From Prosopocoilus inquinatus (taxonomy: Eukaryota > Arthropoda > Insecta > Coleoptera > Lucanidae), in the NCBI GenBank assembly GCA_036172665.1, contig CM069872.1, positions 23,874,001 through 23,938,000 on the forward strand: a stretch of 64,000 nucleotides of DNA, given 5' to 3'. This document shows positions 1-11,941 of the stretch, piece after piece (position 1 is the first letter of the stretch; every line of letters starts with the position of its first letter). The notes below the pieces were generated by a model that saw only the letters and a program-made list of their open reading frames with translations, made no database searches and was not told the origin of the DNA. Made by a program: the position numbers and the translations under genes.

Positions 1-555
1 GTCATCGTCAAGTAGCTGATGCTCATCTAGGTCAAGTTATGGTTGTATCAGAAATTGCTCTAAAACGAATAGTTTGTGATGGGCAAGTTGGTACATAGAG
101 AAAAGAAAAATGTTAAATCAACATAATGTTCGTTTGGATACGTTCAATGTATTAATTTATTAAAAAAAAAAAACATTAAATCATTATGTAGTCTATTCAA
201 GTAAAATAATGTTTGAATCAACAAGAAATTGCTTGAATTAATGTAAAGTGTGCATCTTTCAAATAAATAAATGCATCGACTGTATTCAAACAAAGAGTTT
301 TCTGTGTGATGAACACCGACCTTTCAGAAAAATAACTAAATTAAGATTAAGTAAACAATACTTTGGTGTTGACGCAACTAAACCCTACTCTGGAGTAGGT
401 GCACATTGCGTCAACACCAGTGTTGGCGCAGGGGCAATGAAAACGAATATGCCAATGTTAAATACAGCATGCCGAAAATCTAAAACGAATACACATTTCG
501 TTGACACAGGCGACTTGCGGCAACCCAAGTCATCTAAAACGAATATACCTATTCA
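1..555. other. Unassigned AT-rich sequence
   Basis: No coding exon, RNA gene or transposon end is recognised here. A short motif of the form CTAAAACGAATA recurs near 60, 480 and 532, so part of this stretch may be an old local tandem or dispersed repeat. A 131-codon open frame (248-643) has no recognisable domain and runs into the repeat that begins at 556, so it is not called as a gene. Confidence 0.4.
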
Positions 556-1000
556 CGATATACAGAACACTAGTACGCGCACTTCCCTATCTTCCCCATA
601 CAAAACGAGGAAGTCAAAAGTAGTGCCTAGTTACGCGATTTAAATTTTACCGCTAGATGACACCAATGTATGAAGGACTGTCACTAAACGTCATTAATGT
701 ACTCCCGTGGGTTATATTACGTGTTGTAGGTACGGTTGTAGGCGACGTATGTTCAGTATTTACGTGTGCATTAATGGCAAACTTTGGTTGGTGTGTATGA
801 AATAAAGAATAAATGGCGACTCTCAAATTTAGCAAGCAATCAAACAGATGTAGAAAGATATTTACTAATGTAACGAGCAAGTACGTGTTGCTGTGATTTT
901 TACAAACCTTTCAGAGGCTATTGGTATTATATATTTCTTGTATCTGTTTGGTAGTGGTGGAAGAAAGGGCAGATGTGAGATTAGCATTATTAGGAGCACA
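556..1000 (+). repeat. 450-bp interspersed repeat, copy 1
   Basis: This stretch is a diverged inverted copy of 13900-14351. Shared landmarks include GATATACAGAACACT near its left end, the CGCTAGATG motif at about 650 and AGGAGCA at its right end. The sequence just right of it, to about 1030, also matches the reverse complement of 12555-12592, so the copies share flanks and may be parts of one larger composite repeat. No coding capacity is recognised. It is probably a non-autonomous DNA element, but the family is unknown. Confidence 0.6.
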
Positions 1001-1034
1001 GACAAAAACTAAAGCAGACGTTCCACCTATATGA

Positions 1035-2378
1035 CTTTTATGCACCCCATCAAATCGAAAATTGTCTACAACTAAACTAGGTGTTACTGGCGTCAGTTGT
1101 AGATACAGTAAGTCTACAGTAAGTAGTCAACAGGTCTTTTATTCTTCTGGTCTACACAACCCACCATTACAGTTCAATTTCCGCCAAGCAATGACGACTT
1201 GTTCCGAATAGGCACGATCACTGTATTTTTGTAGTATTTGTAATTACATTTCACACATCTCGACATTCGCAATCTGAGAACGAGAATCATATGATTGTAA
1301 ATAATTTTAGCAAATTTTGTATAATCATATTTAATGCATGCGCTGAAGGAAATTTAAATTGAGTTGCAATTAGAAGTTAGAACTTAAAAATATATTTCTG
1401 CATAATCTACATGTGAGAGGTGTGACATAAACAATGATCTGATATGGGGTGGATGGGATGTAGAGTGAGAGGTATCGCGCCGAAAATCAGAGAGAGAGAA
1501 AACTAGCCTCGATCAGCTGAGTCGGGGCAAAACGTGAAAACATTCGTTGTCTGCGCGTTTAGTTAGCCAGTTTTTTGGATTTTCTGGGGTCGTTTTTTCG
1601 ATTTTAAGTTATATAAAGTGACTTATCAAGTTTTTGTTTATTATTTAACATCCATTGATTTAGCTTCTAGTTTTTACAGGATGTTTTAAATTGATTTTGA
1701 ATGTCATTTTATTAGATTTTTAGTTTTATGTGAGTGACTATTTTACTCTAAAAAGATAAGCAGGTTTCTTAATTATTTTTTATTTTAATATTTCAATAAT
1801 CGCTTTAATAAAATGGAGAATACCTACTTGTTTCGCTGATGATTGCATAAATATGCGACACAAAGATGTAAATATGTACATCCACAGAGAGGATAGACAC
1901 ATTTTAAAATTACTTAAAATGTTGAATATATTTCGTGTTACACGCATGTGCAAATTGTAAAAATAGATAGTCTAATTTAAAATATTTAAAAAATATGAAC
2001 TATAAATTACGAAGTTCATTAAGGCCGAGTTAAATGAGTGGTCAAATTGCACAAAATGGTCAATTCAACGGTCCGACTAAACCCTCTGACCAATCAGCAA
2101 TTGAAAAAAGTGATCACGTGATTTGGTCTGACCACTTCGACCGTTCACTTACCGCAGCCTTCATTTTGACAATTCGCTGCCGCTTACTCGCCATGCCAAC
2201 GGTGTTTGCAAACGCATTAAGCTTAGTTCAGATGCATTCCGAATCATAGATAAAAGATATATTAGATGTCAAAGCCAACGTTGTATATGTGGAGCAACAA
2301 AATGCGCGGCCTGGGGGGAATTAAAATAAAAAAGGCGCGTAATTTAAAAATATTTCTGCGTTAACGGTTTAAGTATTG
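1035..2378. other. Unassigned sequence
   Basis: I find no supported gene. The stretch at 1440-1560 is locally GC-richer and contains GATCAGCTGAGTCGGGGCAAAA, which loosely resembles GATCAGCTGGTCAGTCAAAA near 63917, so both could be diverged pieces of one repeat. A 71-codon frame at 2034-2249 has no recognisable domain. The motif AGTTCAGATGCATTCCGA near 2226 recurs inverted near 3115 and in part near 20460, marking another dispersed repeat. Confidence 0.35.
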
Positions 2379-2646
2379 AACAGATAAAACAGCGACATCC
2401 TACATTTTTTGACCTGATATTGCAGTAGGATAGACAAACTAAAGCGGATTTGCTCCTAATAAGTCCCCCATGCAAGGCGGCCATGCTTGCTGTCAAAGCA
2501 TAATGAAAGTTTTAAAAAAATTTGTTGCAAATCGTTTTTGATTGCAGTGAAAACCTCCAGCAGCCTCTGTACTGCTCTTTCAGCCCTGTTTGGGGCTTCA
2601 TCAGCAGAGACGTAGCTCAACATTCTCACTGCAAACCAAAAACTTT
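2379..2646 (-). repeat. Degenerate single copy of the 312-bp hammerhead repeat
   Basis: This is a diverged relative of the array monomer at 5208-10967, in the orientation of the first 13 units. On the minus strand it keeps a canonical CUGAUGA core (the array has CUGAAGA), a stem II of AGCCC/GGGCU with loop AAAC in place of AAGC, and the GAAA box. In stem I a U-G pair of the array is a C-G pair here, which fits RNA-level constraint. Stem III is altered (GAGCAGTA), so self-cleavage may be weakened. It is an older, single-unit insertion. Confidence 0.75.
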
Positions 2647-3193
2647 AGGGCTATTCTCCTGGGCTATTCCAGAAGAATAGAAAATTTATGATTTTCTTTC
2701 TATAAATTACGACCACGTTTTTTTCGCTCCGGCGCTTAATAAGGCCGCGCGGCCATGATAGCCGAAAAAGTGCACTCTTCGCTTAGCATTCTCTCTTACT
2801 TTATTTTTATCACAAATTGTCCTGTTCGTTCGCCTGGGATGGCCGCAAACGAAATTTAAACGTTTAATTAAATAAGAAATCGAATTAATACTTAACCGAT
2901 TCCAAACTTTTCAAAATCAATAAAAGGTAACCAAAAAGGTAAAAATATGCTAAGGATTACAGCTTACTGTAAATACAGTGCCATCACTGCCGTCCCAGCG
3001 AACTGGGGGGAATTATAATTGCGTTTAAAACTGTGGCAGTAGACATAAACCCCTGTGATTCCGAATATGCAAAATATTTATTGGGATTTGTTTTTGATTG
3101 GCTAGTTTTTTGCGTATCCGGATGCATCTGAACTAAACTTTCATTTGCCCCAAACCACGTGGTATCGGCCATTTCTGATCTTTGTTACTCTTA

Positions 3194-4526
3194 TGGCCGG
3201 TTTCACAAAGCTTCGTCAAATATTTAAGTTCCGATTAACTCTGTAACGAATGATTAAATAGGAAAACAACCGCATTTAACGATGATTAACTTAACGATGA
3301 TTACTAAACGGCTCGCTCTCTAATCGGTCGTCAAATAGCCTTAATGCTCTGTTAAGTGTTTCACAAAGCTCGATTAAGAGATAACGCTTCGTTTACTTCT
3401 GTCTAATCAGGCGTTAGATTAATCGATAGAATTCCAGCGATTAAAAAGTAACGAGTGAATTTTCCATAGTTATTATCAAACTTTTTTGATATAAAAATTC
3501 CTCACATATATCTAAAAAATAATTATAATTTTATTTAAAAATGTAACGTACCTTAAATATTAAAAATAATGACATTTCTGTTCTTTTTACTCACTTGGTT
3601 TATTGATTAATTTTTACGACACTATTTCGGAAATTATTTTCAAGAACAAACAATTCGAAATTATTTCAAAATGTCTGCAACCTCACTTTCTTCTCTGACG
3701 ATAAAGAAATGCCTCCTTAAGGTAGAATTCATTTTATAAGAGACAGAAATAATCCTTTTAATGATTTGGATGATAATGAATTTAACGTATCGCTTTTCCA
3801 AAGGAGTTATGGAACTCTTTGGTCCCACACTAGAACCTGACTAGAACCTGCAACAAGCAAAAATAAATTTATTTTATGGTACAAATCAGTTGCTGATAAA
3901 CTTACCTTATTATCCACTGAAATATTTCAACAGCTGATTCCCTATACTTTCAGAAACCATTGATACGTAGAATAATTCATCGTGTCATTCATTTTATTGC
4001 AAGGCAAAGCAAACAGTTAATTAAATTGCCAATAGAAGAAGCTCTACAAGTTAACATTACGCTTTTCTCATGTCATTGGCACTACATATTGTACCCCATG
4101 TTAAAATTATTTCACCTGATGGTAATCCCATTGAGCTGTACCACAACAGAAAATGTGTCTGCCATACACATATGTTCAAGTAATTCAACTGCACTAAAGT
4201 TTCCTTCCTCCCTTTCTCTTTTCCTTTTTCATTTTTAAAAATCATTAACTGCACTAATGCGAAGAATTTAAGATGTATGTATTTATTTTGAGTTTCTAAC
4301 CTCGCACTACCTGATTGCAGGGCTGACGCCATGACGGCAGATTACTTTAAAGCGGTGTCAAAGTGGCAATTTTTCGATGTTGCCAAACGTAAACTCCAAT
4401 TAGTTAATCAGAGATTAACATAATAGTTTTTTGTTTTGTGAAACAGCATCAAATTTTTAACAATGATTAAACTTAACGGTTGATTAGTTAATCAACGCTT
4501 TAACAAAGCTTTGTGAAACCGGCCAT
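3194..4526 (+). mobile_element. Decayed PIF/Harbinger-like transposon, internally deleted
   Basis: The ends are inverted repeats, TGGCCGGTTTCACAAAGC on the left and its complement on the right, flanked by a direct TTA as expected for PIF/Harbinger. Inside, the plus strand keeps two transposase traces. At 3733-3800 the frame reads RDRNNPFNDLDDNEF, like the N-terminal region of HARBI1-type nucleases. At about 3955-4040 it reads RRIIHRVIHFIA followed by LIKLP, like the helical region before the DDE domain. No DDE catalytic region is visible, so the copy is inactive. Terminal-repeat motifs also recur internally (GTTTCACAAAGC near 3358 and the TTAATC-type repeats), suggesting rearrangement. Confidence 0.8.
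3733..4050 (+). pseudogene. HARBI1-like transposase remnant
   Basis: Two separated blocks resemble the N-terminal half of PIF/Harbinger nucleases: an RDR-NP-DDNEF block at 3733-3800 and a hydrophobic block with RRIIHRVI and IKLP at about 3955-4040. They are joined by stop codons and frame changes. The catalytic half is missing. The terminal inverted repeats and TTA target duplication around it support the family call. Confidence 0.65.
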
Positions 4527-4529
4527 TAG

Positions 4530-5195
4530 GGAATGCTCATATTATCTTTCTCTCTGTAATGTTAAAACTTATTCAAAATGACGCTAGACTCCATCTAACC
4601 TTATTACATCATTGGACATAAACGACATATGATTGTTTTATTCACGACCTACTAGATTTCTCCTTTATCTCTGGACGTCCCTATACGGCCTGGGCAATTT
4701 GCTAGTTTAGTTTTTAGTTGTTAGTGTTTCTGTGTTGACGCCACTTCGCCAAAAAACCGGTAACGGATGTATATCCGTTACGTCATTTTTGACAGACGTC
4801 ATCTTCTTTGACAGTTTCGCGTATATGCTCAGTAAAGTTGTGTTTCTTTGCTCAGGTTGGCTCAGGTATAGTTTTCTGGCGGTATCGGTAGACAGTACTA
4901 ATTCTACAAATTATTTAATTACGGCCAAATCTTAATTAAGGGTAAAGTAGTTTGAAATTTTACACGGTAGGTACAAAATAAAAAAAATCGTTTTCTTAAC
5001 TTTCCTTACTCAAACTTCTTTAGTCTTCTTTCTTCTTTGGTTGCTGGGGCACAAAGAGGAACTCTATAATGTAACGTAAAAATTACTTGCCCTGTTTGAC
5101 AAATTTATTCTGATCCTGGCTTGCGAAGCTTTATAATGTCATTTCTTGCTCCATGACGTTATTCCTTTCAATAAAAATAATTTAATAATTATAAC
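4530..5195. other. Unassigned sequence left of the satellite array
   Basis: No supported gene or complete mobile element is seen. A small perfect inverted repeat, GTAACGGATGTATATCCGTTAC, lies at about 4760. The last bases before the array form the left copy of the 12-bp duplication AAAGAAGTTTTA (5196-5207). Confidence 0.4.
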
Positions 5196-5394
5196 AAAGA
5201 AGTTTTATGAACATATAAAATAGCGACATCTTACTATCGCTTTTTGACCTAACATTGCAGTAGGATAGACAAATTGAAGCGGGATTTGCTCCTAATGAGT
5301 CCCCCATGCAAGGCGGCCATGCTTGCTGTCAAAGCATAATGAAAGATTTTAGAAAAATTTTGTGCAAATCGTTTTTGATTGCAGTGAGAACCTC

Positions 5395-5456
5395 GAGCAG
5401 CCTCTGGACAGCTGTTTCAGCCCTGCTTGGGGCTTCTTCAGCAGAAACGTAGCTCA
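5395..5456 (-). ncRNA. Hammerhead ribozyme of the 312-bp monomer (representative, first block)
   Basis: Same fold as at 9612-9672, read on the minus strand. The predicted cut lies between 5407 and 5406. It repeats every 312 bp up to about 9200, so a transcript of the minus strand could be cut into unit-length RNAs. Confidence 0.85.
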
Positions 5457-8400
5457 ACATTCCCACTGCAGACCAAAAACGACTTGCCCAATTTATTCGC
5501 AAATGCGATGTAAGAATGATGAACATATAAAATAGCGACATCTTACTATCGCTTTTTGACCTAACATTGCAGTAGGATAGACAAATTGAAGCGGGATTTG
5601 CTCCTAATGAGTCCCCCATGCAAGGCGGCCATGCTTGCTGTCAAAGCATAATGAAAGATTTTAGAAAAATTTTGTGCAAATCGTTTTTGATTGCAGTGAG
5701 AACCTCGAGCAGCCTCTGGACAGCTGTTTCAGCCCTGCTTGGGGCTTCTTCAGCAGAAACGTAGCTCAACATTCCCACTGCAGACCAAAAACGACTTGCC
5801 CAATTTATTCGCAAATGCGATGTAAGAATGATGAACATATAAAATAGCGACATCTTACTATCGCTTTTTGACCTAACATTGCAGTAGGATAGACAAATTG
5901 AAGCGGGATTTGCTCCTAATGAGTCCCCCATGCAAGGCGGCCATGCTTGCTGTCAAAGCATAATGAAAGATTTTAGAAAAATTTTGTGCAAATCGTTTTT
6001 GATTGCAGTGAGAACCTCGAGCAGCCTCTGGACAGCTGTTTCAGCCCTGCTTGGGGCTTCTTCAGCAGAAACGTAGCTCAACATTCCCACTGCAGACCAA
6101 AAACGACTTGCCCAATTTATTCGCAAATGCGATGTAAGAATGATGAACATATAAAATAGCGACATCTTACTATCGCTTTTTGACCTAACATTGCAGTAGG
6201 ATAGACAAATTGAAGCGGGATTTGCTCCTAATGAGTCCCCCATGCAAGGCGGCCATGCTTGCTGTCAAAGCATAATGAAAGATTTTAGAAAAATTTTGTG
6301 CAAATCGTTTTTGATTGCAGTGAGAACCTCGAGCAGCCTCTGGACAGCTGTTTCAGCCCTGCTTGGGGCTTCTTCAGCAGAAACGTAGCTCAACATTCCC
6401 ACTGCAGACCAAAAACGACTTGCCCAATTTATTCGCAAATGCGATGTAAGAATGATGAACATATAAAATAGCGACATCTTACTATCGCTTTTTGACCTAA
6501 CATTGCAGTAGGATAGACAAATTGAAGCGGGATTTGCTCCTAATGAGTCCCCCATGCAAGGCGGCCATGCTTGCTGTCAAAGCATAATGAAAGATTTTAG
6601 AAAAATTTTGTGCAAATCGTTTTTGATTGCAGTGAGAACCTCGAGCAGCCTCTGGACAGCTGTTTCAGCCCTGCTTGGGGCTTCTTCAGCAGAAACGTAG
6701 CTCAACATTCCCACTGCAGACCAAAAACGACTTGCCCAATTTATTCGCAAATGCGATGTAAGAATGATGAACATATAAAATAGCGACATCTTACTATCGC
6801 TTTTTGACCTAACATTGCAGTAGGATAGACAAATTGAAGCGGGATTTGCTCCTAATGAGTCCCCCATGCAAGGCGGCCATGCTTGCTGTCAAAGCATAAT
6901 GAAAGATTTTAGAAAAATTTTGTGCAAATCGTTTTTGATTGCAGTGAGAACCTCGAGCAGCCTCTGGACAGCTGTTTCAGCCCTGCTTGGGGCTTCTTCA
7001 GCAGAAACGTAGCTCAACATTCCCACTGCAGACCAAAAACGACTTGCCCAATTTATTCGCAAATGCGATGTAAGAATGATGAACATATAAAATAGCGACA
7101 TCTTACTATCGCTTTTTGACCTAACATTGCAGTAGGATAGACAAATTGAAGCGGGATTTGCTCCTAATGAGTCCCCCATGCAAGGCGGCCATGCTTGCTG
7201 TCAAAGCATAATGAAAGATTTTAGAAAAATTTTTGTGCAAATCGTTTTTGATTGCAGTGAGAACCTCGAGCAGCCTCTGGACAGCTGTTTCAGCCCTGCT
7301 TGGGGCTTCTTCAGCAGAAACGTAGCTCAACATTCCCACTGCAGACCAAAAACGACTTGCCCAATTTATTCGCAAATGCGATGTAAGAATGATGAACATA
7401 TAAAATAGCGACATCTTACTATCGCTTTTTGACCTAACATTGCAGTAGGATAGACAAATTGAAGCGGGATTTGCTCCTAATGAGTCCCCCATGCAAGGCG
7501 GCCATGCTTGCTGTCAAAGCATAATGAAAGATTTTAGAAAAATTTTGTGCAAATCGTTTTTGATTGCAGTGAGAACCTCGAGCAGCCTCTGGACAGCTGT
7601 TTCAGCCCTGCTTGGGGCTTCTTCAGCAGAAACGTAGCTCAACATTCCCACTGCAGACCAAAAACGACTTGCCCAATTTACTCGCAAATGCGATGTAAGA
7701 ATGATGAACATATAAAATAGCGACATCTTACTATCGCTTTTTGACCTAACATTGCAGTAGGATAGACAAATTGAAGCGGGATTTGCTCCTAATGAGTCCC
7801 CCATGCAAGGCGGCCATGCTTGCTGTCAAAGCATAATGAAAGATTTTAGAAAAATTTTGTGCAAATCGTTTTTGATTGCAGTGAGAACCTCGAGCAGCCT
7901 CTGGACAGCTGTTTCAGCCCTGCTTGGGGCTTCTTCAGCAGAAACGTAGCTCAACATTCCCACTGCAGACCAAAAACGACTTGCCCAATTTATTCGCAAA
8001 TGCGATGTAAGAATGATGAACATATAAAATAGCGACATCTTACTATCGCTTTTTGACCTAACATTGCAGTAGGATAGACAAATTGAAGCGGGATTTGCTC
8101 CTAATGAGTCCCCCATGCAAGGCGGCCATGCTTGCTGTCAAAGCATAATGAAAGATTTTAGAAAAATTTTGTGCAAATCGTTTTTGATTGCAGTGAGAAC
8201 CTCGAGCAGCCTCTGGACAGCTGTTTCAGCCCTGCTTGGGGCTTCTTCAGCAGAAACGTAGCTCAACATTCCCACTGCAGACCAAAAACGACTTGCCCAA
8301 TTTATTCGCAAATGCGATGTAAGAATGATGAACATATAAAATAGCGACATCTTACTATCGCTTTTTGACCTAACATTGCAGTAGGATAGACAAATTGAAG

Positions 8401-9611
8401 CGGGATTTGCTCCTAATGAGTCCCCCATGCAAGGCGGCCATGCTTGCTGTCAAAGCATAATGAAAGATTTTAGAAAAATTTTGTGCAAATCGTTTTTGAT
8501 TGCAGTGAGAACCTCGAGCAGCCTCTGGACAGCTGTTTCAGCCCTGCTTGGGGCTTCTTCAGCAGAAACGTAGCTCAACATTCCCACTGCAGACCAAAAA
8601 CGACTTGCCCAATTTATTCGCAAATGCGATGTAAGAATGATGAACATATAAAATAGCGACATCTTACTATCGCTTTTTGACCTAACATTGCAGTAGGATA
8701 GACAAATTGAAGCGGGATTTGCTCCTAATGAGTCCCCCATGCAAGGCGGCCATGCTTGCTGTCAAAGCATAATGAAAGATTTTAGAAAAATTTTGTGCAA
8801 ATCGTTTTTGATTGCAGTGAGAACCTCGAGCAGCCTCTGGACAGCTGTTTCAGCCCTGCTTGGGGCTTCTTCAGCAGAAACGTAGCTCAACATTCCCACT
8901 GCAGACCAAAAACGACTTGCCCAATTTATTCGCAAATGCGATGTAAGAATGATGAACATATAAAATAGCGACATCTTACTATCGCTTTTTGACCTAACAT
9001 TGCAGTAGGATAGACAAATTGAAGCGGGATTTGCTCCTAATGAGTCCCCCATGCAAGGCGGCCATGCTTGCTGTCAAAGCATAATGAAAGATTTTAGAAA
9101 AATTTTGTGCAAATCGTTTTTGATTGCAGTGAGAACCTCGAGCAGCCTCTGGACAGCTGTTTCAGCCCTGCTTGGGGCTTCTTCAGCAGAAACGTAGCTC
9201 AACATTCCCACTGCAGACCAAAAACGACTTGCCCAATTTATTCGCAAATGCGATGTAAGAATGATGAACATATAAAATAGCGACATCTTACTATCGCTTT
9301 TTGACCTAACATTGCAGTAGGATAGACAAATTGAAGCGGGATTTGCTCCTAATGAGTCTCGAGGTTCTCACTGCAATCAAAAACGATTTGCACAAAATTT
9401 TTCTAAAATCTTTCATTATGCTTTGACAGCAAGCATGGCCGCCTTGCATGGGGGACTCATTAGGAGCAAATCCCGCTTCAATTTGTCTATCCTACTGCAA
9501 TGTTAGGTCAAAAAGCGATAGTAAGATGTCGCTATTTTATATGTTCATCATTCTTACATCGCATTTGCGAATAAATTGGGCAAGTCGTTTTTGGTCTGCA
9601 GTGGGAATGTT

Positions 9612-9672
9612 GAGCTACGTTTCTGCTGAAGAAGCCCCAAGCAGGGCTGAAACAGCTGTCCAGAGGCTGCTC
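9612..9672 (+). ncRNA. Hammerhead ribozyme of the 312-bp monomer (representative, inverted block)
   Basis: The core CUGAAGA is at 9626-9632, stem II AGCCC/GGGCU at 9633-9648 with an AAGC-centred loop, and GAAA at 9649-9652. Stem III is the palindrome ACAGCUGU (9652-9659), and the predicted cut follows C9660. Stem I pairs TTTCTG (9620-9625) with CAGAGG (9661-9666); after an internal loop, GAGC (9612-9615) pairs with GCTC (9669-9672). The self-complementary stem III is typical of hammerheads that work best as dimers. All conserved core positions are present, so activity is likely but untested. Confidence 0.85.
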
Positions 9673-10979
9673 GAGGTTCTCACTGCAATCAAAAACGATT
9701 TGCACAAAATTTTTCTAAAATCTTTCATTATGCTTTGACAGCAAGCATGGCCGCCTTGCATGGGGGACTCATTAGGAGCAAATCCCGCTTCAATTTGTCT
9801 ATCCTACTGCAATGTTAGGTCAAAAAGCGATAGTAAGATGTCGCTATTTTATATGTTCATCATTCTTACATCGCATTTGCGAATAAATTGGGCAAGTCGT
9901 TTTTGGTCTGCAGTGGGAATGTTGAGCTACGTTTCTGCTGAAGAAGCCCCAAGCAGGGCTGAAACAGCTGTCCAGAGGCTGCTCGAGGTTCTCACTGCAA
10001 TCAAAAACGATTTGCACAAAATTTTTCTAAAATCTTTCATTATGCTTTGACAGCAAGCATGGCCGCCTTGCATGGGGGACTCATTAGGAGCAAATCCCGC
10101 TTCAATTTGTCTATCCTACTGCAATGTTAGGTCAAAAAGCGATAGTAAGATGTCGCTATTTTATATGTTCATCATTCTTACATCGCATTTGCGAATAAAT
10201 TGGGCAAGTCGTTTTTGGTCTGCAGTGGGAATGTTGAGCTACGTTTCTGCTGAAGAAGCCCCAAGCAGGGCTGAAACAGCTGTCCAGAGGCTGCTCGAGG
10301 TTCTCACTGCAATCAAAAACGATTTGCACAAAATTTTTCTAAAATCTTTCATTATGCTTTGACAGCAAGCATGGCCGCCTTGCATGGGGGACTCATTAGG
10401 AGCAAATCCCGCTTCAATTTGTCTATCCTACTGCAATGTTAGGTCAAAAAGCGATAGTAAGATGTCGCTATTTTATATGTTCATCATTCTTACATCGCAT
10501 TTGCGAATAAATTGGGCAAGTCGTTTTTGGTCTGCAGTGGGAATGTTGAGCTACGTTTCTGCTGAAGAAGCCCCAAGCAGGGCTGAAACAGCTGTCCAGA
10601 GGCTGCTCGAGGTTCTCACTGCAATCAAAAACGATTTGCACAAAATTTTTCTAAAATCTTTCATTATGCTTTGACAGCAAGCATGGCCGCCTTGCATGGG
10701 GGACTCATTAGGAGCAAATCCCGCTTCAATTTGTCTATCCTACTGCAATGTTAGGTCAAAAAGCGATAGTAAGATGTCGCTATTTTATATGTTCATCATT
10801 CTTACATCGCATTTGCGAATAAATTGGGCAAGTCGTTTTTGGTCTGCAGTGGGAATGTTGAGCTACGTTTCTGCTGAAGAAGCCCCAAGCAGGGCTGAAA
10901 CAGCTGTCCAGAGGCTGCTCGAGGTTCTCACTGCAATCAAAAACGATTTGCACAAAATTTTTCTAAAAAAGAAGTTTTA

Positions 10980-11929
10980 ATTAATTCGCATCGTTGCACT
11001 GTCATAAATGCGCATTTGACGTTTGCGACGTTTAAGTGTCAGAAAACTTCGAAATATCGACTTTAAATTTATTTTATGTGGGAAATATTTTGCCTCATCT
11101 TAAGACAGAATCTTATGTTCTTTAGCCTTGTTCATTTTTTATATCAAATGTAATGTTTTAAAATGTTCATTAACGCTTGCCATAAAATTTGGCAGCTTAA
11201 TTAAAAATTTCCCATCCCACTAAAGTGTGTACAACAACACCCGATGTTCCCTAGGGTCGATAATAGATGCTTTCTTTCGCTCACAAAATCGTGATCCAAA
11301 CGTGTTTTGATTCAAAAACAGACGTTCTTTTCTACGAATCTCTCTAATTTTAAAACTTGTTTCGATTGAATTATTGTTATTTACAAATAAAAAGTCAATC
11401 AAAAATTCAAGTCAGGCGTTTTATTGCAACAACTATGAATTTCAGGTCCAAACTATTCGAAACACGATTCAAACTTTTAAGCGAAAGAAAGCAGCTAATG
11501 ATTACTTTTACACACATCTGACAACAATACTAATTAATGTCGTGTGCGTTCAAAATTTCATCATTCGCTTGTTAATTTCTTGTTTGATTTGGCAATATTA
11601 CTTTTTTGGCTTTTACAGTCTTATGCAATAATTAATTTCAAACCCCAGGTTAAATGAAAGTGGCTTATTTTGTTGTCATTTGGTCTCACCTTAGAAATTT
11701 GGCAAACGAATTTTTCAACACAGTACACAGTAATAATAAAATGCACAATATTCTTATTTATTATTAGTTTATTTTTTCTTTGTAGCTTGCTCGTTCGTTT
11801 TGCGTCAATGTTATATTTATTTTTTTCATGTTTAGTTGAAGAGATTACTAATCAACACAAGAACGATTGATTTCTTTTATTTCTAGTAACGCCTCCAGTA
11901 TTTTTCTTTATGTTTTTCAACATCCCAAC
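10980..11929. other. Unassigned sequence right of the array
   Basis: AT-rich sequence with no supported gene, transposon end or structured RNA. Several short open frames (for example 11374-11631) are low-complexity and hydrophobic, and match nothing I recognise. Confidence 0.4.
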
Positions 11930-11941
11930 GCTATAATCTTA

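Larger units (their letters stand above)
5208..10967. repeat. 312-bp hammerhead (retrozyme-like) tandem array with internal inversion
   Basis: About 18.5 monomers of 312 bp are nearly identical. About 13.3 units run in one direction (5208-9357), then the orientation flips and about 5.2 units run the other way (9358-10967). Variants are rare: one inserted T near 7231 and a T-to-C change at 7681. The array is bounded by the direct repeat AAAGAAGTTTTA at 5196-5207 and 10968-10979, so it looks like one insertion. Each monomer contains a hammerhead ribozyme fold, on the minus strand in the first block and the plus strand in the second. The 96-codon frames in every unit are a by-product of a period divisible by three and match no protein. 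Known animal retrozymes are tandem hammerhead repeats that yield small circular RNAs; membership of that class is inferred. Confidence 0.85.

Noticed and set aside
5208..10967. CRISPR-like array
   Set aside because: Units of 312 bp are identical throughout with no variable spacers, and the context is a spliced eukaryotic gene.
5329..10980. Eighteen near-identical 96-codon open frames, suggesting a gene family
   Set aside because: They arise because the 312-bp period is a multiple of three. Each monomer is better explained by the hammerhead fold, and the frame matches no protein. One inserted base (near 7231) changes the frame without other consequence.
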